Assembly (NCBI GenBank): GCA_910589075.1 | Contig: CAJUSK010000024.1 | Location: forward strand, 1 to 58,244 | Reading direction: 5' to 3' | Length of the DNA stretch: 58,244 bases | Origin: an uncultured Lachnospiraceae bacterium | GTDB lineage: Bacteria > Bacillota > Clostridia > Lachnospirales > Lachnospiraceae | Shown: positions 48,012 to 56,606 of the stretch, one piece after another | How positions within the stretch are numbered: the first letter of the stretch is position 1 | How the letters are laid out: each line of letters begins with the position of its first letter | Program-made: the position numbers and the translations under genes | The notes under the pieces: model-generated | The model's input: only the letters and a program-made list of their open reading frames with translations | Told to the model about the DNA's origin: nothing | The model's database searches: none

Positions 48012-48467
48012 ATGTTATTTAACTGGAATATGGCGGTTGTATGGCTGATTGTTCTTGTTATCTGTCTGGCTGTGGAAATTGCGACTTTGGGACTTACTTC
48101 CATATGGTTTGCGATTGGCGCGCTGGCGGCTACAGTAGCGGCACTTTTAAACCTGCCGCTTTGGATGCAGAATACGCTCTTTATAGCGGTGTCTCTTGTG
48201 CTCCTGTTTTTTACAAGGCCCATTGCGGTCAAATATTTTAACAAGGACAGGATTAAAACCAACGCGGAAAGCCTGATCGGGAAGCAGGCAATCGTAATCA
48301 GCGGGATAGATAATCTGCAGGGAACAGGGCAGATTATGGTAAGCGGTCAGGAATGGAGTGCCAGAGCCCTGGATGAAGCCGTTAGATATCCGGTGGGCGC
48401 GGTGGTGGAGGTAACTGCCATACAAGGCGTGAAACTGATTGTTAGAGAAAGAAAAGAGGAAAGTTAA
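48012..48467 (+). CDS. NfeD-family membrane protein
   Basis: The 151-residue protein has membrane segments near residues 6-27 (AVVWLIVLVICLAVEIATLG), 30-50 and 55-72. A C-terminal OB-fold domain follows (LIGKQAIVISGIDNLQGTGQIMVSGQEWSARALDE ... VGAVVEVTAIQGVKLIV). The GxxWxA pattern with VxxxxG is typical of short NfeD proteins. NfeD partners with SPFH proteins in membrane microdomains, and the SPFH gene follows after 1 bp. ATG 48012 was chosen for AAAGGGGAGAG. Confidence 0.9.
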   Translation: MLFNWNMAVVWLIVLVICLAVEIATLGLTSIWFAIGALAATVAALLNLPLWMQNTLFIAVSLVLLFFTRPIAVKYFNKDRIKTNAESLIGKQAIVISGIDNLQGTGQIMVSGQEWSARALDEAVRYPVGAVVEVTAIQGVKLIVRERKEES

Positions 48468-48468
48468 G

Positions 48469-49389
48469 ATGGGTGGAATTATTGTATTAATTTTATGTTT
48501 GATTGTACTTGTGACTGCGGCGTCCTGTATCCGGATTGTACCGCAGGCCAATGCCTATGTGGTGGAGCGTCTGGGCGCTTACCAGGGTACATGGGCGGTA
48601 GGCATTCATTTCAAAGTTCCGTTTATTGATAAAGTAGCGAAAAAAGTCATTTTAAAGGAACAGGTAGTGGATTTTGCGCCGCAGCCGGTGATTACAAAAG
48701 ATAATGTTACCATGCAGATTGATACGGTGGTATTTTTCCAGATTACAGATCCCAAACTGTTTGCCTACGGTGTGGAAAATCCCATTATGGCCATCGAAAA
48801 TCTGACGGCTACCACTCTGCGTAATGTAATCGGTGAAATGGAACTGGATCAGACGCTTACTTCCAGAGAAGTGATCAACACAAAGATGCGTTCCTCTCTG
48901 GATATTGCCACCGATCCCTGGGGTATTAAGGTGAACCGTGTGGAATTAAAAAATATTATTCCTCCGTCTGCTATCCGTGATGCCATGGAAAAACAGATGA
49001 AGGCGGAGCGTGAACGCCGTGAAGCGATTCTGCGTGCAGAAGGTGAAAAGAAATCTACGGTGCTGGTGGCAGAAGGTAAGAAAGAATCCGCAATTCTGGA
49101 AGCAGAGGCGGAGAAACAGTCCGCGATCCTGCGTGCGGAAGCACAGAAGGAAAAGATGATCCGGGAGGCGGAAGGTGAAGCGGAAGCAATTTTGAAAGTG
49201 CAGAAAGCAACCGCGGACGGTCTGCGTTTTATCAGGGAAGCCGGTGCGGATGAAGCGGTACTCCGTTTAAAGAGCCTGGAAGCATTTGAGAAGGCGGCGG
49301 ACGGAAAAGCGACAAAGATCATTATTCCGTCAGAGATTCAGGGAATGGCAGGACTGGCGTCTTCCGCGAAAGAATTTTTTGCAAATTAA
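48469..49389 (+). CDS. SPFH/Band-7 family membrane protein (QmcA-like)
   Basis: The 306-residue protein has an N-terminal membrane anchor (GGIIVLILCLIVLVTAASCI). An SPFH domain follows (IVPQANAYVVERLGAYQGTWAVGIHFKVPFID, VDFAPQPVITKDNVTMQIDTVVFFQITDP). A long Ala/Glu/Lys coiled coil made of EAEKQSAILRAEAQ-like repeats (about 175-265) leads to the C-terminal IIIPSEIQGMAGL. It would oligomerise on the membrane and scaffold protein complexes. With NfeD it forms the conserved pair. AGAGGA precedes the ATG. argF follows after 38 bp without a visible promoter, so read-through is possible. Confidence 0.92.
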   Translation: MGGIIVLILCLIVLVTAASCIRIVPQANAYVVERLGAYQGTWAVGIHFKVPFIDKVAKKVILKEQVVDFAPQPVITKDNVTMQIDTVVFFQITDPKLFAYGVENPIMAIENLTATTLRNVIGEMELDQTLTSREVINTKMRSSLDIATDPWGIKVNRVELKNIIPPSAIRDAMEKQMKAERERREAILRAEGEKKSTVLVAEGKKESAILEAEAEKQSAILRAEAQKEKMIREAEGEAEAILKVQKATADGLRFIREAGADEAVLRLKSLEAFEKAADGKATKIIIPSEIQGMAGLASSAKEFFAN

Positions 49390-49427
49390 GGTTTGGCAAT
49401 TCCACATAAGAAGCAGGGTATTTTAGG

Positions 49428-50423
49428 ATGAATTTAAAAGGACGACATTTTTTAAAGCTGCTGGATTATACCCGGGAGGAGATCCTATACCTCCTGGATC
49501 TGGCGGCAGATCTGAAAAAAAAGAAAAAACAGGGCATTTCAGTGGATGTGCTCCGAGGCAGAAATATAGCCTTGATTTTTGAGAAAACCAGTACGAGGAC
49601 ACGGTGCGCGTTTGAAGTGGCGGCCCATGATCTGGGGATGGGGACTACTTACCTGGATCCTTCCGGCTCGCAGATCGGCAAGAAGGAAAGCATCGCCGAT
49701 ACGGCGCAGGTGCTGGGACGGATGTTTGATGGCATCGAATACAGAGGGTTTGGGCAGAAGATTGTGGAGGAGCTGGCAGAATATGCGGGGGTTCCCGTAT
49801 GGAACGGACTGACGGATGACTTTCACCCCACACAGATGCTGGCGGATATGCTGACCATTCGTGAACATCTGGGCAGACTTTCCGGTATCCGCCTGGTATA
49901 TTTGGGAGACGCACGTTTTAATATGGGAAATTCCTATATGGTGGCCTGTGCCAGACTGGGGATGCATTTCACAGCCTGTGCGCCTTCGCAATATTTTCCG
50001 GACAGCGCCCTTGTGGAAACCTGCAGGGAGATTGCGAAGGAAAGCGGCGGCTCCATCACACTGAGCACCAATCCGGAAGAGGCGGTGGCCGGTGCCGACG
50101 TAATTTGCACGGATGTATGGGTGTCCATGGGGGAACCGGAGTCCGTATGGGAAGCGCGGATCCGCGAACTTTCCCCTTACCAGGTGAACAAAAGATGCAT
50201 GGAACTGGCAGGGCCACAGGCGATTTTTCTGCATTGTCTGCCGGCTTTCCATGATTTAAAGACTGCCATTGGCAAAGAGATGGGCGAACGTTTCGGAATT
50301 CAGGAGATGGAAGTGACAGATGAAGTATTCCACTCTGCTCAGTCGGTTGTATTTGACGAAGCGGAAAACCGTATGCACACCATTAAAGCAGTTATGGCGG
50401 CCACGCTGGGAGCAAAACTTTGA
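49428..50423 (+). CDS. argF: Ornithine carbamoyltransferase
   Basis: This 331-residue enzyme joins carbamoyl phosphate and ornithine to citrulline. The carbamoyl-phosphate motif is FEKTSTRTRCAFEVAAHDLG; NGLTDDFHPTQMLADMLTI, the ornithine loop DVWVSMGEPESVWEARI and the HCLPAFHD motif are intact. The length and the GRNIALIFEKTSTRTR form fit either anabolic or catabolic (arcB) enzymes. No arc genes are adjacent, so argF is used. The end overlaps birA by 4 bp (TTGA). It begins a run of tightly packed genes through the AraC regulator. Confidence 0.93.
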   Translation: MNLKGRHFLKLLDYTREEILYLLDLAADLKKKKKQGISVDVLRGRNIALIFEKTSTRTRCAFEVAAHDLGMGTTYLDPSGSQIGKKESIADTAQVLGRMFDGIEYRGFGQKIVEELAEYAGVPVWNGLTDDFHPTQMLADMLTIREHLGRLSGIRLVYLGDARFNMGNSYMVACARLGMHFTACAPSQYFPDSALVETCREIAKESGGSITLSTNPEEAVAGADVICTDVWVSMGEPESVWEARIRELSPYQVNKRCMELAGPQAIFLHCLPAFHDLKTAIGKEMGERFGIQEMEVTDEVFHSAQSVVFDEAENRMHTIKAVMAATLGAKL

Positions 50424-51406
50424 AAACGGAAATTTTAACGGTGCTCAGAGAAACGGACGGGTATGTATCCGGGCAGGAGCTGTGCGATCGGTTTGGCGTT
50501 TCCAGGACGGCGGTATGGAAAGTGATCAATGGCCTGAAAGAAGAAGGATATGCAATCGCCTCACTGCCCCGCAAAGGATACCGGCTGGAAGGCGCACCGG
50601 ATATTGTATCGGAAAGTGAACTCCTCAGCCGGCTGGAAACCCGCTGGCTGGGGCGCAGGGTAGTTTTTTTTGAACAGACAGATTCCACCAACACACAGGC
50701 CAAGCGACTGGCAGAGGAAGGCGCACCGGAGGGAACGCTGGTGGTGGCCGATATGCAGACAGCCGGGAAAGGCCGTCGGGGGCGGAGCTGGCAGCAGGCT
50801 CCGGGTACAATGGTGTCCATGACGTTTCTGTTGAAACCTGAGTTTGCACCGGACCGTGCTTCCATGCTGACGCTGCTTGCGGCCCACAGTGTAGCGGGCG
50901 CCATAGAGGCTGTGACAGGACTGTCAGCCGCCATCAAATGGCCCAATGACATTGTGATCAACGGCAAAAAGACAGTGGGAATTCTGACGGAAATGAGTCT
51001 GAGCGTGGAGCAGGACAGTATCCATTATGTGGTGGTGGGCATTGGAATCAATGTAAACATCCGTGAATTTCCGGAAGAAATCAAAGATGTGGCTACATCC
51101 CTGTATTTGGAATCAGGCAGTCAGGTAAACCGGACTTGTCTGATCGGGGAAGTGATGAAACGCTTTGAAGCGGATTATGAACAGTTCATTGCGCTGGAGA
51201 ATCTGACCGGTATTCTGGAGGATTATAACGCCCATCTGGTGAGTATGAACCGGGAAGTACGGGTGTTGGACCCCAAAGGTGAATTTCAGGGGATTTCCAG
51301 GGGCATGAATCAAAACGGTGAGCTTTTAGTGGAAAAAGAGGACGGCAGTGTGGTCTGTGTTTATGCCGGAGAAGTCTCTGTGAGAGGATTGTACGGGTAT
51401 GTCTGA
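50420..51406 (+). CDS. birA: Bifunctional biotin-protein ligase / biotin repressor
   Basis: The 328-residue protein has an N-terminal winged-helix domain (VSGQELCDRFGVSRTAVWKVINGLKEEGY). The ligase domain carries TDSTNTQAKRLAEEG and the biotin/AMP loop GKGRRGRSW, with KWPNDIVINGKKTVGILTEM. A C-terminal SH3-like domain follows. It both attaches biotin to carboxylases and represses biotin genes; no biotin genes are in the window. The start is TTG at 50420 overlapping the argF stop, with GGGAG nearby upstream. The next gene overlaps its end by 8 bp. Confidence 0.93.
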   Translation: MKTEILTVLRETDGYVSGQELCDRFGVSRTAVWKVINGLKEEGYAIASLPRKGYRLEGAPDIVSESELLSRLETRWLGRRVVFFEQTDSTNTQAKRLAEEGAPEGTLVVADMQTAGKGRRGRSWQQAPGTMVSMTFLLKPEFAPDRASMLTLLAAHSVAGAIEAVTGLSAAIKWPNDIVINGKKTVGILTEMSLSVEQDSIHYVVVGIGINVNIREFPEEIKDVATSLYLESGSQVNRTCLIGEVMKRFEADYEQFIALENLTGILEDYNAHLVSMNREVRVLDPKGEFQGISRGMNQNGELLVEKEDGSVVCVYAGEVSVRGLYGYV

Positions 51407-51752
51407 AGAGCGGATGATATTGTGCGGAGCAAACGCATACGAAAAAAAGTATTATTTTAATGAAACGTTCAGCCGTATTCCTGGGTCCATACAGGATGAA
51501 CTGCATATTATCTGTGTTCTGTTTACGGAAGAGGCCGGCGGTGTTTTTACGGTTGTATTTGAGCCGGACGGCAGTGTGTCTCTTGAAACGGATGCGGATG
51601 AAAATGATGTATATTATGATGAAATCGGCAGCGGACTTCTGGTAAAGGAGATTCGCAGAAAACGGAAAGAATTGTTACAGTCTCTGAGTCTGTATTACAG
51701 GGCCCTGGTACTGAAGGAAGATCTGACCGGCATGTTAGAGGAGGAGGGGTGA
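51399..51752 (+). CDS. Conserved hypothetical protein between birA and coaX
   Basis: A 117-residue soluble protein starting MSEERMILCGANAYEKKYYFNETF. Predicted strands around HIICVLFTEEAGGVFTVVFEPDGSVSLETDADENDVYYDEIGSG are followed by a long C-terminal helix (VKEIRRKRKELLQSLSLYYRALV). I think it belongs to a Lachnospiraceae-restricted family (possibly DUF6145), but I am not certain. It overlaps birA by 8 bp and so is translated with it. No catalytic motif is visible. Confidence 0.75.
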   Translation: MSEERMILCGANAYEKKYYFNETFSRIPGSIQDELHIICVLFTEEAGGVFTVVFEPDGSVSLETDADENDVYYDEIGSGLLVKEIRRKRKELLQSLSLYYRALVLKEDLTGMLEEEG

Positions 51753-51792
51753 CGCGGCCTGTGAAGGCAGAGTGGCGTTGCCAAAGAGCGTG

Positions 51793-52608
51793 ATGTTATT
51801 GGTTGTGGATGTTGGAAATACAAATATTACCTTTGGTGTGTTTGATGGGAAAACGCTGAGAAAAAGTTTCCGGATTACCACAAAGATACAGAGAACTTCC
51901 GATGAATTCGGAATTTCCATTATGGAACTGTTACGGATTAACGGGATATCCATACGGGATATCAGCGGGATCAGCATGGCAAGTGTGGTGCCCAATGTCA
52001 TGCATTCCCTTACAGGCGCTATGGTCAAGTATATTCATCAGAGACCATTGATTGTAGGGCCGGGTGTAAAAACGGGTATCAAAATATCCGGTGAAAATCC
52101 CAGAGGCGTGGGAGCGGACCGGATTGTGGATGCGGTGGCAGCTTATGAGAAATATGGCGGGCCTGTTCTTGTACTGGACTTTGGTACGGCTACGACCTAT
52201 GATCTGGTGCGGGAGGATGGCAGCTTCAGCGAGGGAGTGACGGCGCCGGGGCTCAGGATTTCTCTGATGGCGCTGTCACAGGAAGCGGCAAAACTGCCGG
52301 AGGTGGAGATTAAAAAGCCCAAATCTATTCTGGCACAGGAAACGATCTCCAGTATGCAGGCAGGTCTTGTTTATGGCCAGATTGGCCAGACAGAATATAT
52401 TGTCAAACAGGTGAAGAAGGAAACCGGATATGACAACCTGCGGGTTGTGGCCACCGGAGGGCTGGGCAGGATGATTTCGGAGGAAACGGATTCCATTGAT
52501 ATTTACGACAGCGCATTAACGCTGGATGGTCTGCGGATTATTTACGAGAAAAATGTGGACGGACCGGTCAGGAAAAATAAAGGCGGTAAATTGGATCAGA
52601 AGGAATGA
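51793..52608 (+). CDS. coaX: Type III pantothenate kinase
   Basis: CoaX phosphorylates pantothenate, the first step of coenzyme A synthesis. The 271-residue protein has the N-terminal phosphate motif MLLVVDVGNTNITFGVFDG, NPRGVGADRIVDAVAAYEKYG, VLDFGTATTYDLV and VVATGGLGRMI, the ASKHA-fold pattern of type III enzymes. ATG 51793 was chosen because conserved homologues start MLLVxDVGNTN; alternative GTG starts exist at 51790 and 51772, and the ribosome binding site is only moderate (AAAGAG). birA-coaX adjacency is common. Confidence 0.93.
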   Translation: MLLVVDVGNTNITFGVFDGKTLRKSFRITTKIQRTSDEFGISIMELLRINGISIRDISGISMASVVPNVMHSLTGAMVKYIHQRPLIVGPGVKTGIKISGENPRGVGADRIVDAVAAYEKYGGPVLVLDFGTATTYDLVREDGSFSEGVTAPGLRISLMALSQEAAKLPEVEIKKPKSILAQETISSMQAGLVYGQIGQTEYIVKQVKKETGYDNLRVVATGGLGRMISEETDSIDIYDSALTLDGLRIIYEKNVDGPVRKNKGGKLDQKE

Positions 52609-52614
52609 CAGGAT

Positions 52615-53595
52615 ATGATTTGCAGGAATATACAGATAGGAAATGTAACTCTTGACAATCCGATATTGCTGGCTCCCATGGCAGGCGTAACAGACCTGCC
52701 TTTTCGTTTGCTCTGCGCACGGCAGGGAGCGGGGCTTGTCAGTACGGAAATGGTCAGCGCGAAAGCCATTTTATATAAGAACAAAAACACGAATGGGCTG
52801 ATGGAAATGGATCCGAATGAAGGACCGGTAGCTTTGCAGCTTTTTGGTTCTGATCCGGAGATTATCAGCGAAATGGCAAAAAAGATAGAAGCCCGCCCCT
52901 TCTCCATACTGGATCTGAATATGGGATGCCCTGTGCCCAAGGTAGTGAATAACAAAGAGGGATCGGCACTGATGAAGGATCCTGTGCTGGCAGGACGAAT
53001 CATTGAGAAAACGGCAGGCGCCATCAGTAAACCGGTGACAGTCAAAATCCGGAAAGGATTTGACGAAGCGCATATCAATGCGGTGGAGATGGCCCGCGTT
53101 GCTCAGGAGTCAGGAGCCGCCGCCGTCATTGTGCATGGCAGGACGAGGGAACAGTATTATGCGGGAGCGGCGGACTGGGATATTATCCGCCAGGTGAAGG
53201 AAGCTGTGAGAATTCCGGTGATTGGGAACGGAGATGTGTGTGACGGACCGTCTGCAGAGCGGCTGATGCAGGAAACCGGGTGCGATGCTGTGATGATCGG
53301 GCGTGCTGCGCAGGGGAATCCCTGGATATTTCGCAGTATTCTGGAATATCTGGAGCATGGCAGGATACCTGACCGCCCGTCTTTGCAGGAAGTGCGGGAG
53401 ATGATTGTAGAACATGCCCGGCTGCAGCTTGCATGTAAGGGCGAATATATTGGTATCCGGGAAATGAGAAAGCATGTATCCTGGTATACAGCCGGTTATC
53501 CGCATTCAGCCCGGATCAGAAAAGAAATCAACGAAACAAATACTATGGAAGAACTGATGGAAGTGCTGGACGGTATGCTGTATGGATCTGCATAA
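52615..53595 (+). CDS. dus: tRNA-dihydrouridine synthase
   Basis: The 326-residue FMN enzyme reduces uridines in the tRNA D-loop. It has LLAPMAGVTDLPFRLLCARQGAGLVSTEMVSA at the start, LDLNMGCPVPKVVNNKEGSALMKDP with the catalytic Cys, VIVHGRTREQYYAGAADWDII, and GNGDVCDGPSAERLMQETGCDAVMIGRAAQGNPWIF. This pattern is of the DusB type. It follows coaX by 6 bp and overlaps the AraC gene by 14 bp. In many relatives dus is followed directly by greA-lysS, which here lie 2.5 kb downstream. Confidence 0.94.
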   Translation: MICRNIQIGNVTLDNPILLAPMAGVTDLPFRLLCARQGAGLVSTEMVSAKAILYKNKNTNGLMEMDPNEGPVALQLFGSDPEIISEMAKKIEARPFSILDLNMGCPVPKVVNNKEGSALMKDPVLAGRIIEKTAGAISKPVTVKIRKGFDEAHINAVEMARVAQESGAAAVIVHGRTREQYYAGAADWDIIRQVKEAVRIPVIGNGDVCDGPSAERLMQETGCDAVMIGRAAQGNPWIFRSILEYLEHGRIPDRPSLQEVREMIVEHARLQLACKGEYIGIREMRKHVSWYTAGYPHSARIRKEINETNTMEELMEVLDGMLYGSA

Positions 53596-54451
53596 AATAT
53601 ATCATCCCATAACGGCGACGCCCTTTGGGGGCGGCGGCGGATACCGGGAATATGTCCCCTGTCCTGCTCTGGCGCCCTATGTCCGGTGCTTCTGGAGTAT
53701 GGGAATTCCCAGGGGGCAGGGACCAGATTGTGGAGGAGAAACGGCAGTGGGGCAGCCCCGTACATGTGTTGTACCAGATACCTGCGCGGATATTCTGTTT
53801 CAGGTGGATTTTGGGGATAACAGATTCAATAGCAGCTTCTGTGGCATTTCGGACAGACCGTTTTGGACTGGAATCGGCCGGGAAGAAGGGGATAATGGCT
53901 ATGTGTTTGCGATCCGCTTTTATGCCTGGGGTGCTGCACTGTTTGCAGAAGAATCCCTGCGGGAAACCTGCAATGGCTTTCTGGATGCGAAACAGCATTT
54001 TGGGAAAATCAGAAAAGAAATGGAAGCCTGTTTATTTGCGGTAGAAGACCCTGCGGCGCTGGTTCCTGTAGCCGAAAATATATTACTGAAAACCTTGCGC
54101 CCGGAACAGGAAAACGGAACCGTTATGGGGACAGTATCCCAAATCCTTCAAAAGGGCGGGAATCTGCGTATCGGTGAACTGGTCAGGGAAATGCCTGTGG
54201 GGAGCAGACAGATGGAACGGCTGTTTCGGGAATATGTGGGTGTTTCACCTAAGAAGTTTTGTTCTCTGGTGCGTTATCAGAATCTGTGGCGGGATATAGT
54301 GTGCAAATCGAATCAGACAGATTCCGGCGCGCAGATTTTGGACTGGGTACATAAATATGGGTATGCGGATCAGGCGCATCTTCTCAGGGACTTTAAAAAA
54401 TATCATTCCATGACAGTTTCACAGGCCAGGGCACATGCCTGTGCACTCTGA
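53582..54451 (+). CDS. AraC-family regulator with a DUF6597-like N-terminus
   Basis: The 289-residue protein has an N-terminal domain with YREYVPCPALAPYVRCFWSMGIP and VPDTCADILFQVDF ... YVFAIRFYAWGAALF, like the DUF6597-type sensor part of AraC proteins. The C-terminal double helix-turn-helix follows: LRIGELVREMPVGSRQMERLFREYVGVSPKKFCSLVRYQNLW and DWVHKYGYADQAHLLRDFKKYHSMTVSQA. The effector is not known. It overlaps dus by 14 bp; the VOC gene 172 bp downstream is a candidate target because AraC genes of this type often sit beside small enzymes. Confidence 0.9.
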   Translation: MDLHKIYHPITATPFGGGGGYREYVPCPALAPYVRCFWSMGIPRGQGPDCGGETAVGQPRTCVVPDTCADILFQVDFGDNRFNSSFCGISDRPFWTGIGREEGDNGYVFAIRFYAWGAALFAEESLRETCNGFLDAKQHFGKIRKEMEACLFAVEDPAALVPVAENILLKTLRPEQENGTVMGTVSQILQKGGNLRIGELVREMPVGSRQMERLFREYVGVSPKKFCSLVRYQNLWRDIVCKSNQTDSGAQILDWVHKYGYADQAHLLRDFKKYHSMTVSQARAHACAL

Positions 54452-54623
54452 TAATATGTCGCTTTTTTTCAAGAATGATCCGGGAAAATCTGCTATACTT
54501 GCAGGCATAACAGTGTCTCACCCCATGGACATATTCCGTATCGGGAGGATTACATGGGGATGAGCGATATGCAGAAGCGGCCGCCAGGCCGGTCAGTAAA
54601 GCGCAGAAAGGCAGGTAGAACAG

Positions 54624-55016
54624 ATGAAACTGGAAGGATTCGGAATATTTGTAAAGGACATGCCCACAATGATCCGGTTTTACAGGGATGTGCTGGGATT
54701 TGAGATCAAAGAGGATGAGAATGCGGTCAACGTATTTCTGGAGAAAGACGGAACATTGTTTCTCTTGTTCAGAAGGACGGATTTCGAACATATGACAGGC
54801 CAAACGTTCGGGTATGCGAAAGGGATCAACGGGCATTACGAAATTTCCCTGGGTGTGGAAAATTACGCCGCTGTGGACGCTGCCTGGCAGGAGGTAACGG
54901 GTAAAGGGGCAGTTTCCGTGATGGCGCCGGTGACAGAGCCATGGGGCCAGCGGACCTGTTATATTGCAGACCCGGAGGGAAATCTTATAGAGATCGGATC
55001 TTTTAACGCCGAATAA
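54624..55016 (+). CDS. VOC-family (glyoxalase-fold) protein
   Basis: This 130-residue single-domain protein has two beta-alpha-beta-beta-beta modules. The first starts GFGIFVKDMPTMIRFYRDVLGFEIKEDENAV with FLEKDGTLFLLF; the second ends EPWGQRTCYIADPEGNLIEIGSF. Metal ligands of this fold are plausible at the His in NGHYEISLG and the Glu in LIEIG. Substrate unknown; such proteins include glyoxalases, dioxygenases and resistance proteins. A TATACT box preceded by TGC (54491-54499) may be an extended -10 promoter. Follows the AraC gene by 172 bp. Confidence 0.88.
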   Translation: MKLEGFGIFVKDMPTMIRFYRDVLGFEIKEDENAVNVFLEKDGTLFLLFRRTDFEHMTGQTFGYAKGINGHYEISLGVENYAAVDAAWQEVTGKGAVSVMAPVTEPWGQRTCYIADPEGNLIEIGSFNAE

Positions 55017-55050
55017 CGGATATTTTATACCAGGCAGCATATACTGCAAT

Positions 55051-55998
55051 ATGGAAAAAATCATTTATATTTATACAATCTCAAAAGAAACAAAAAAAGG
55101 TGGGATACGGCAGGCTTTAGCGGGTATACTGGGGCTTCCGTATCCCATTGTGGAGACCGAGCGGTGTTTTCTGGAAATCCCGGTGAAAGGCTATGGAATT
55201 TTGGGGATGACAGATGACGATGTGGTCATGCTGAAAAAACTGGAAAAGCAGAACCGGCAGCAGGGGACTTTGGACGCTTCCAATGAAAAAGTACCGGCCA
55301 CAGACTGTGGTATGGACAGAAGGCGGAAGTTATGGCAGTGCAGATTCGACCGCACGCTGCGGAAAATTAAAAAAGAACTACAAAAGAAAGAAATGCAGAA
55401 TGTGACAGGACTGGATGCATTTCTTTTTTGTTCCTGGGAGGAGGTACGGTTTCCAACAGAACTGATCTTGTCTTTTTACCGGAGCTGCCGCAAGGATAAC
55501 CTGTTTGTATTCCGGGCTGAACAGTTGATTTTTCTGGACGGATGGGAGATGCAGAAAGAAAGTCTGTGGACGGAAGAGGTGCCGGATGATACCATAAGCA
55601 TGGACAGAGATGCGCCGGATGATACCATAAGCATGGACAGAAATGCGCCGGAACTGACGGTGATGGAGGCAATTTACACAACTTATAATTACGTCACCAT
55701 CGTGACTGCACGTATGGAGGCATGGCAGGCGTTTGTGGAAATGGCCTATGAGGAATACGGACTTTCCGTCAGGTGCGCCAGAGACAGCGAGAGCCTTACG
55801 TTCCGGGATAAGAAAACATTGGTTGTGGATCTGGCCCGAAGCGGAAAACGGTGCATCAGAAATTTTCCGGAAAGCAGCGTCTACCTGGACATGCATTGGA
55901 CGAAGGAAAAGAGGCGCAGAATTGCCGCAAAATGTGGAAAGATTCCTTATCTGTCCCTGTGGAATGCTCTTGACACTTTACAGAGGGATGGGGTATAA
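55051..55998 (+). CDS. Hypothetical protein with an 11-residue tandem repeat
   Basis: The 315-residue protein shows no recognised domain. It starts MEKIIYIYTISKETKKGGIRQALAG and later has KKLEKQNRQQG, CSWEEVRFPTELILSFYRSC, and a C-terminal region with EYGLSVRCARDSESLTFRDKKTLVVDLARSG. An 11-residue unit, PDDTISMDRDA, occurs twice in tandem (near residues 179-200), encoded by two almost identical 33-bp units at about 55585-55650. Tandem 33-bp units change easily by slippage. No signal peptide or membrane segment is evident. The greA promoter lies within its 3' end. It may be lineage-specific. Confidence 0.7.
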   Translation: MEKIIYIYTISKETKKGGIRQALAGILGLPYPIVETERCFLEIPVKGYGILGMTDDDVVMLKKLEKQNRQQGTLDASNEKVPATDCGMDRRRKLWQCRFDRTLRKIKKELQKKEMQNVTGLDAFLFCSWEEVRFPTELILSFYRSCRKDNLFVFRAEQLIFLDGWEMQKESLWTEEVPDDTISMDRDAPDDTISMDRNAPELTVMEAIYTTYNYVTIVTARMEAWQAFVEMAYEEYGLSVRCARDSESLTFRDKKTLVVDLARSGKRCIRNFPESSVYLDMHWTKEKRRRIAAKCGKIPYLSLWNALDTLQRDGV

Positions 55999-55999
55999 T
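55970..55999 (+). promoter_or_regulatory. Promoter of greA-lysS
   Basis: TTGACA (55970-55975), 18-bp spacer, TATAAT (55994-55999), inside the last codons of the preceding gene. Confidence 0.65.
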
Positions 56000-56109
56000 C
56001 TCGACGGAGATAGATAAAAACGTCAAAATTGTAACGCGCCGGTATCCAAAGGGGATGGGGACTGTGTGCAGAAACAATATGACTGTAATATGGAGAGGTG
56101 ACACACAAC

Positions 56110-56592
56110 ATGGAAGAGAAGAAAAATATATTAACATATGAGGGACTCAGAAAATACGAAGATGAGCTGCATGAGCTGAAAGTGGTAAAACGCCAGGAAG
56201 TGGCGCAGAAAATCAAAGAGGCCAGGGAGCAGGGGGATTTATCCGAAAATGCGGAATATGATGCGGCAAAAGATGAACAGCGTGATATAGAAGCAAGAAT
56301 CGAAGAACTGGAGAAAATATTAAAAAACGCGGAAGTGGTTGTGGAAGATGAAGTGGATCTGGATAAGATCAATATCGGATGCCGCGTAAGGATTCTGGAT
56401 TTGGAGTTCAGTGAAGAACTGGAATATAAAATTGTAGGTTCTACGGAAGCAAACAGTCTCAAGGGTAAGATTTCCAATGAATCACCGGTAGGCCATGCCC
56501 TGATGGGCAAGAAGGCAGGGGATGTAATCCAGGTGGAAACGCAGGCCGGCGTATTGGAATATAAAGTACTGGAAATTCAGAGAAGCAATTAA
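56110..56592 (+). CDS. greA: Transcription elongation factor GreA
   Basis: GreA rescues backtracked RNA polymerase by stimulating transcript cleavage. The 160-residue protein has the N-terminal coiled coil (YEGLRKYEDELHELKVVKRQEVAQKIKEAREQGDLSENAEYDAAKDEQ), whose DLSENAEYD tip carries the catalytic acidic residues. A C-terminal FKBP-like domain (GCRVRILDLEFSEEL ... GHALMGKKAGDVIQVETQAG) follows. ATG 56110 was taken rather than GTG 56098, which is too close to the GGAGAGG. It is followed 14 bp later by lysS, the common greA-lysS arrangement. Confidence 0.95.
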   Translation: MEEKKNILTYEGLRKYEDELHELKVVKRQEVAQKIKEAREQGDLSENAEYDAAKDEQRDIEARIEELEKILKNAEVVVEDEVDLDKINIGCRVRILDLEFSEELEYKIVGSTEANSLKGKISNESPVGHALMGKKAGDVIQVETQAGVLEYKVLEIQRSN

Positions 56593-56606
56593 AAGGAGAG
56601 TCGAAC

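Noticed and set aside
55585..55655. Short CRISPR-like direct repeat
   Set aside because: Only two adjacent units without spacers, in frame inside a coding sequence.
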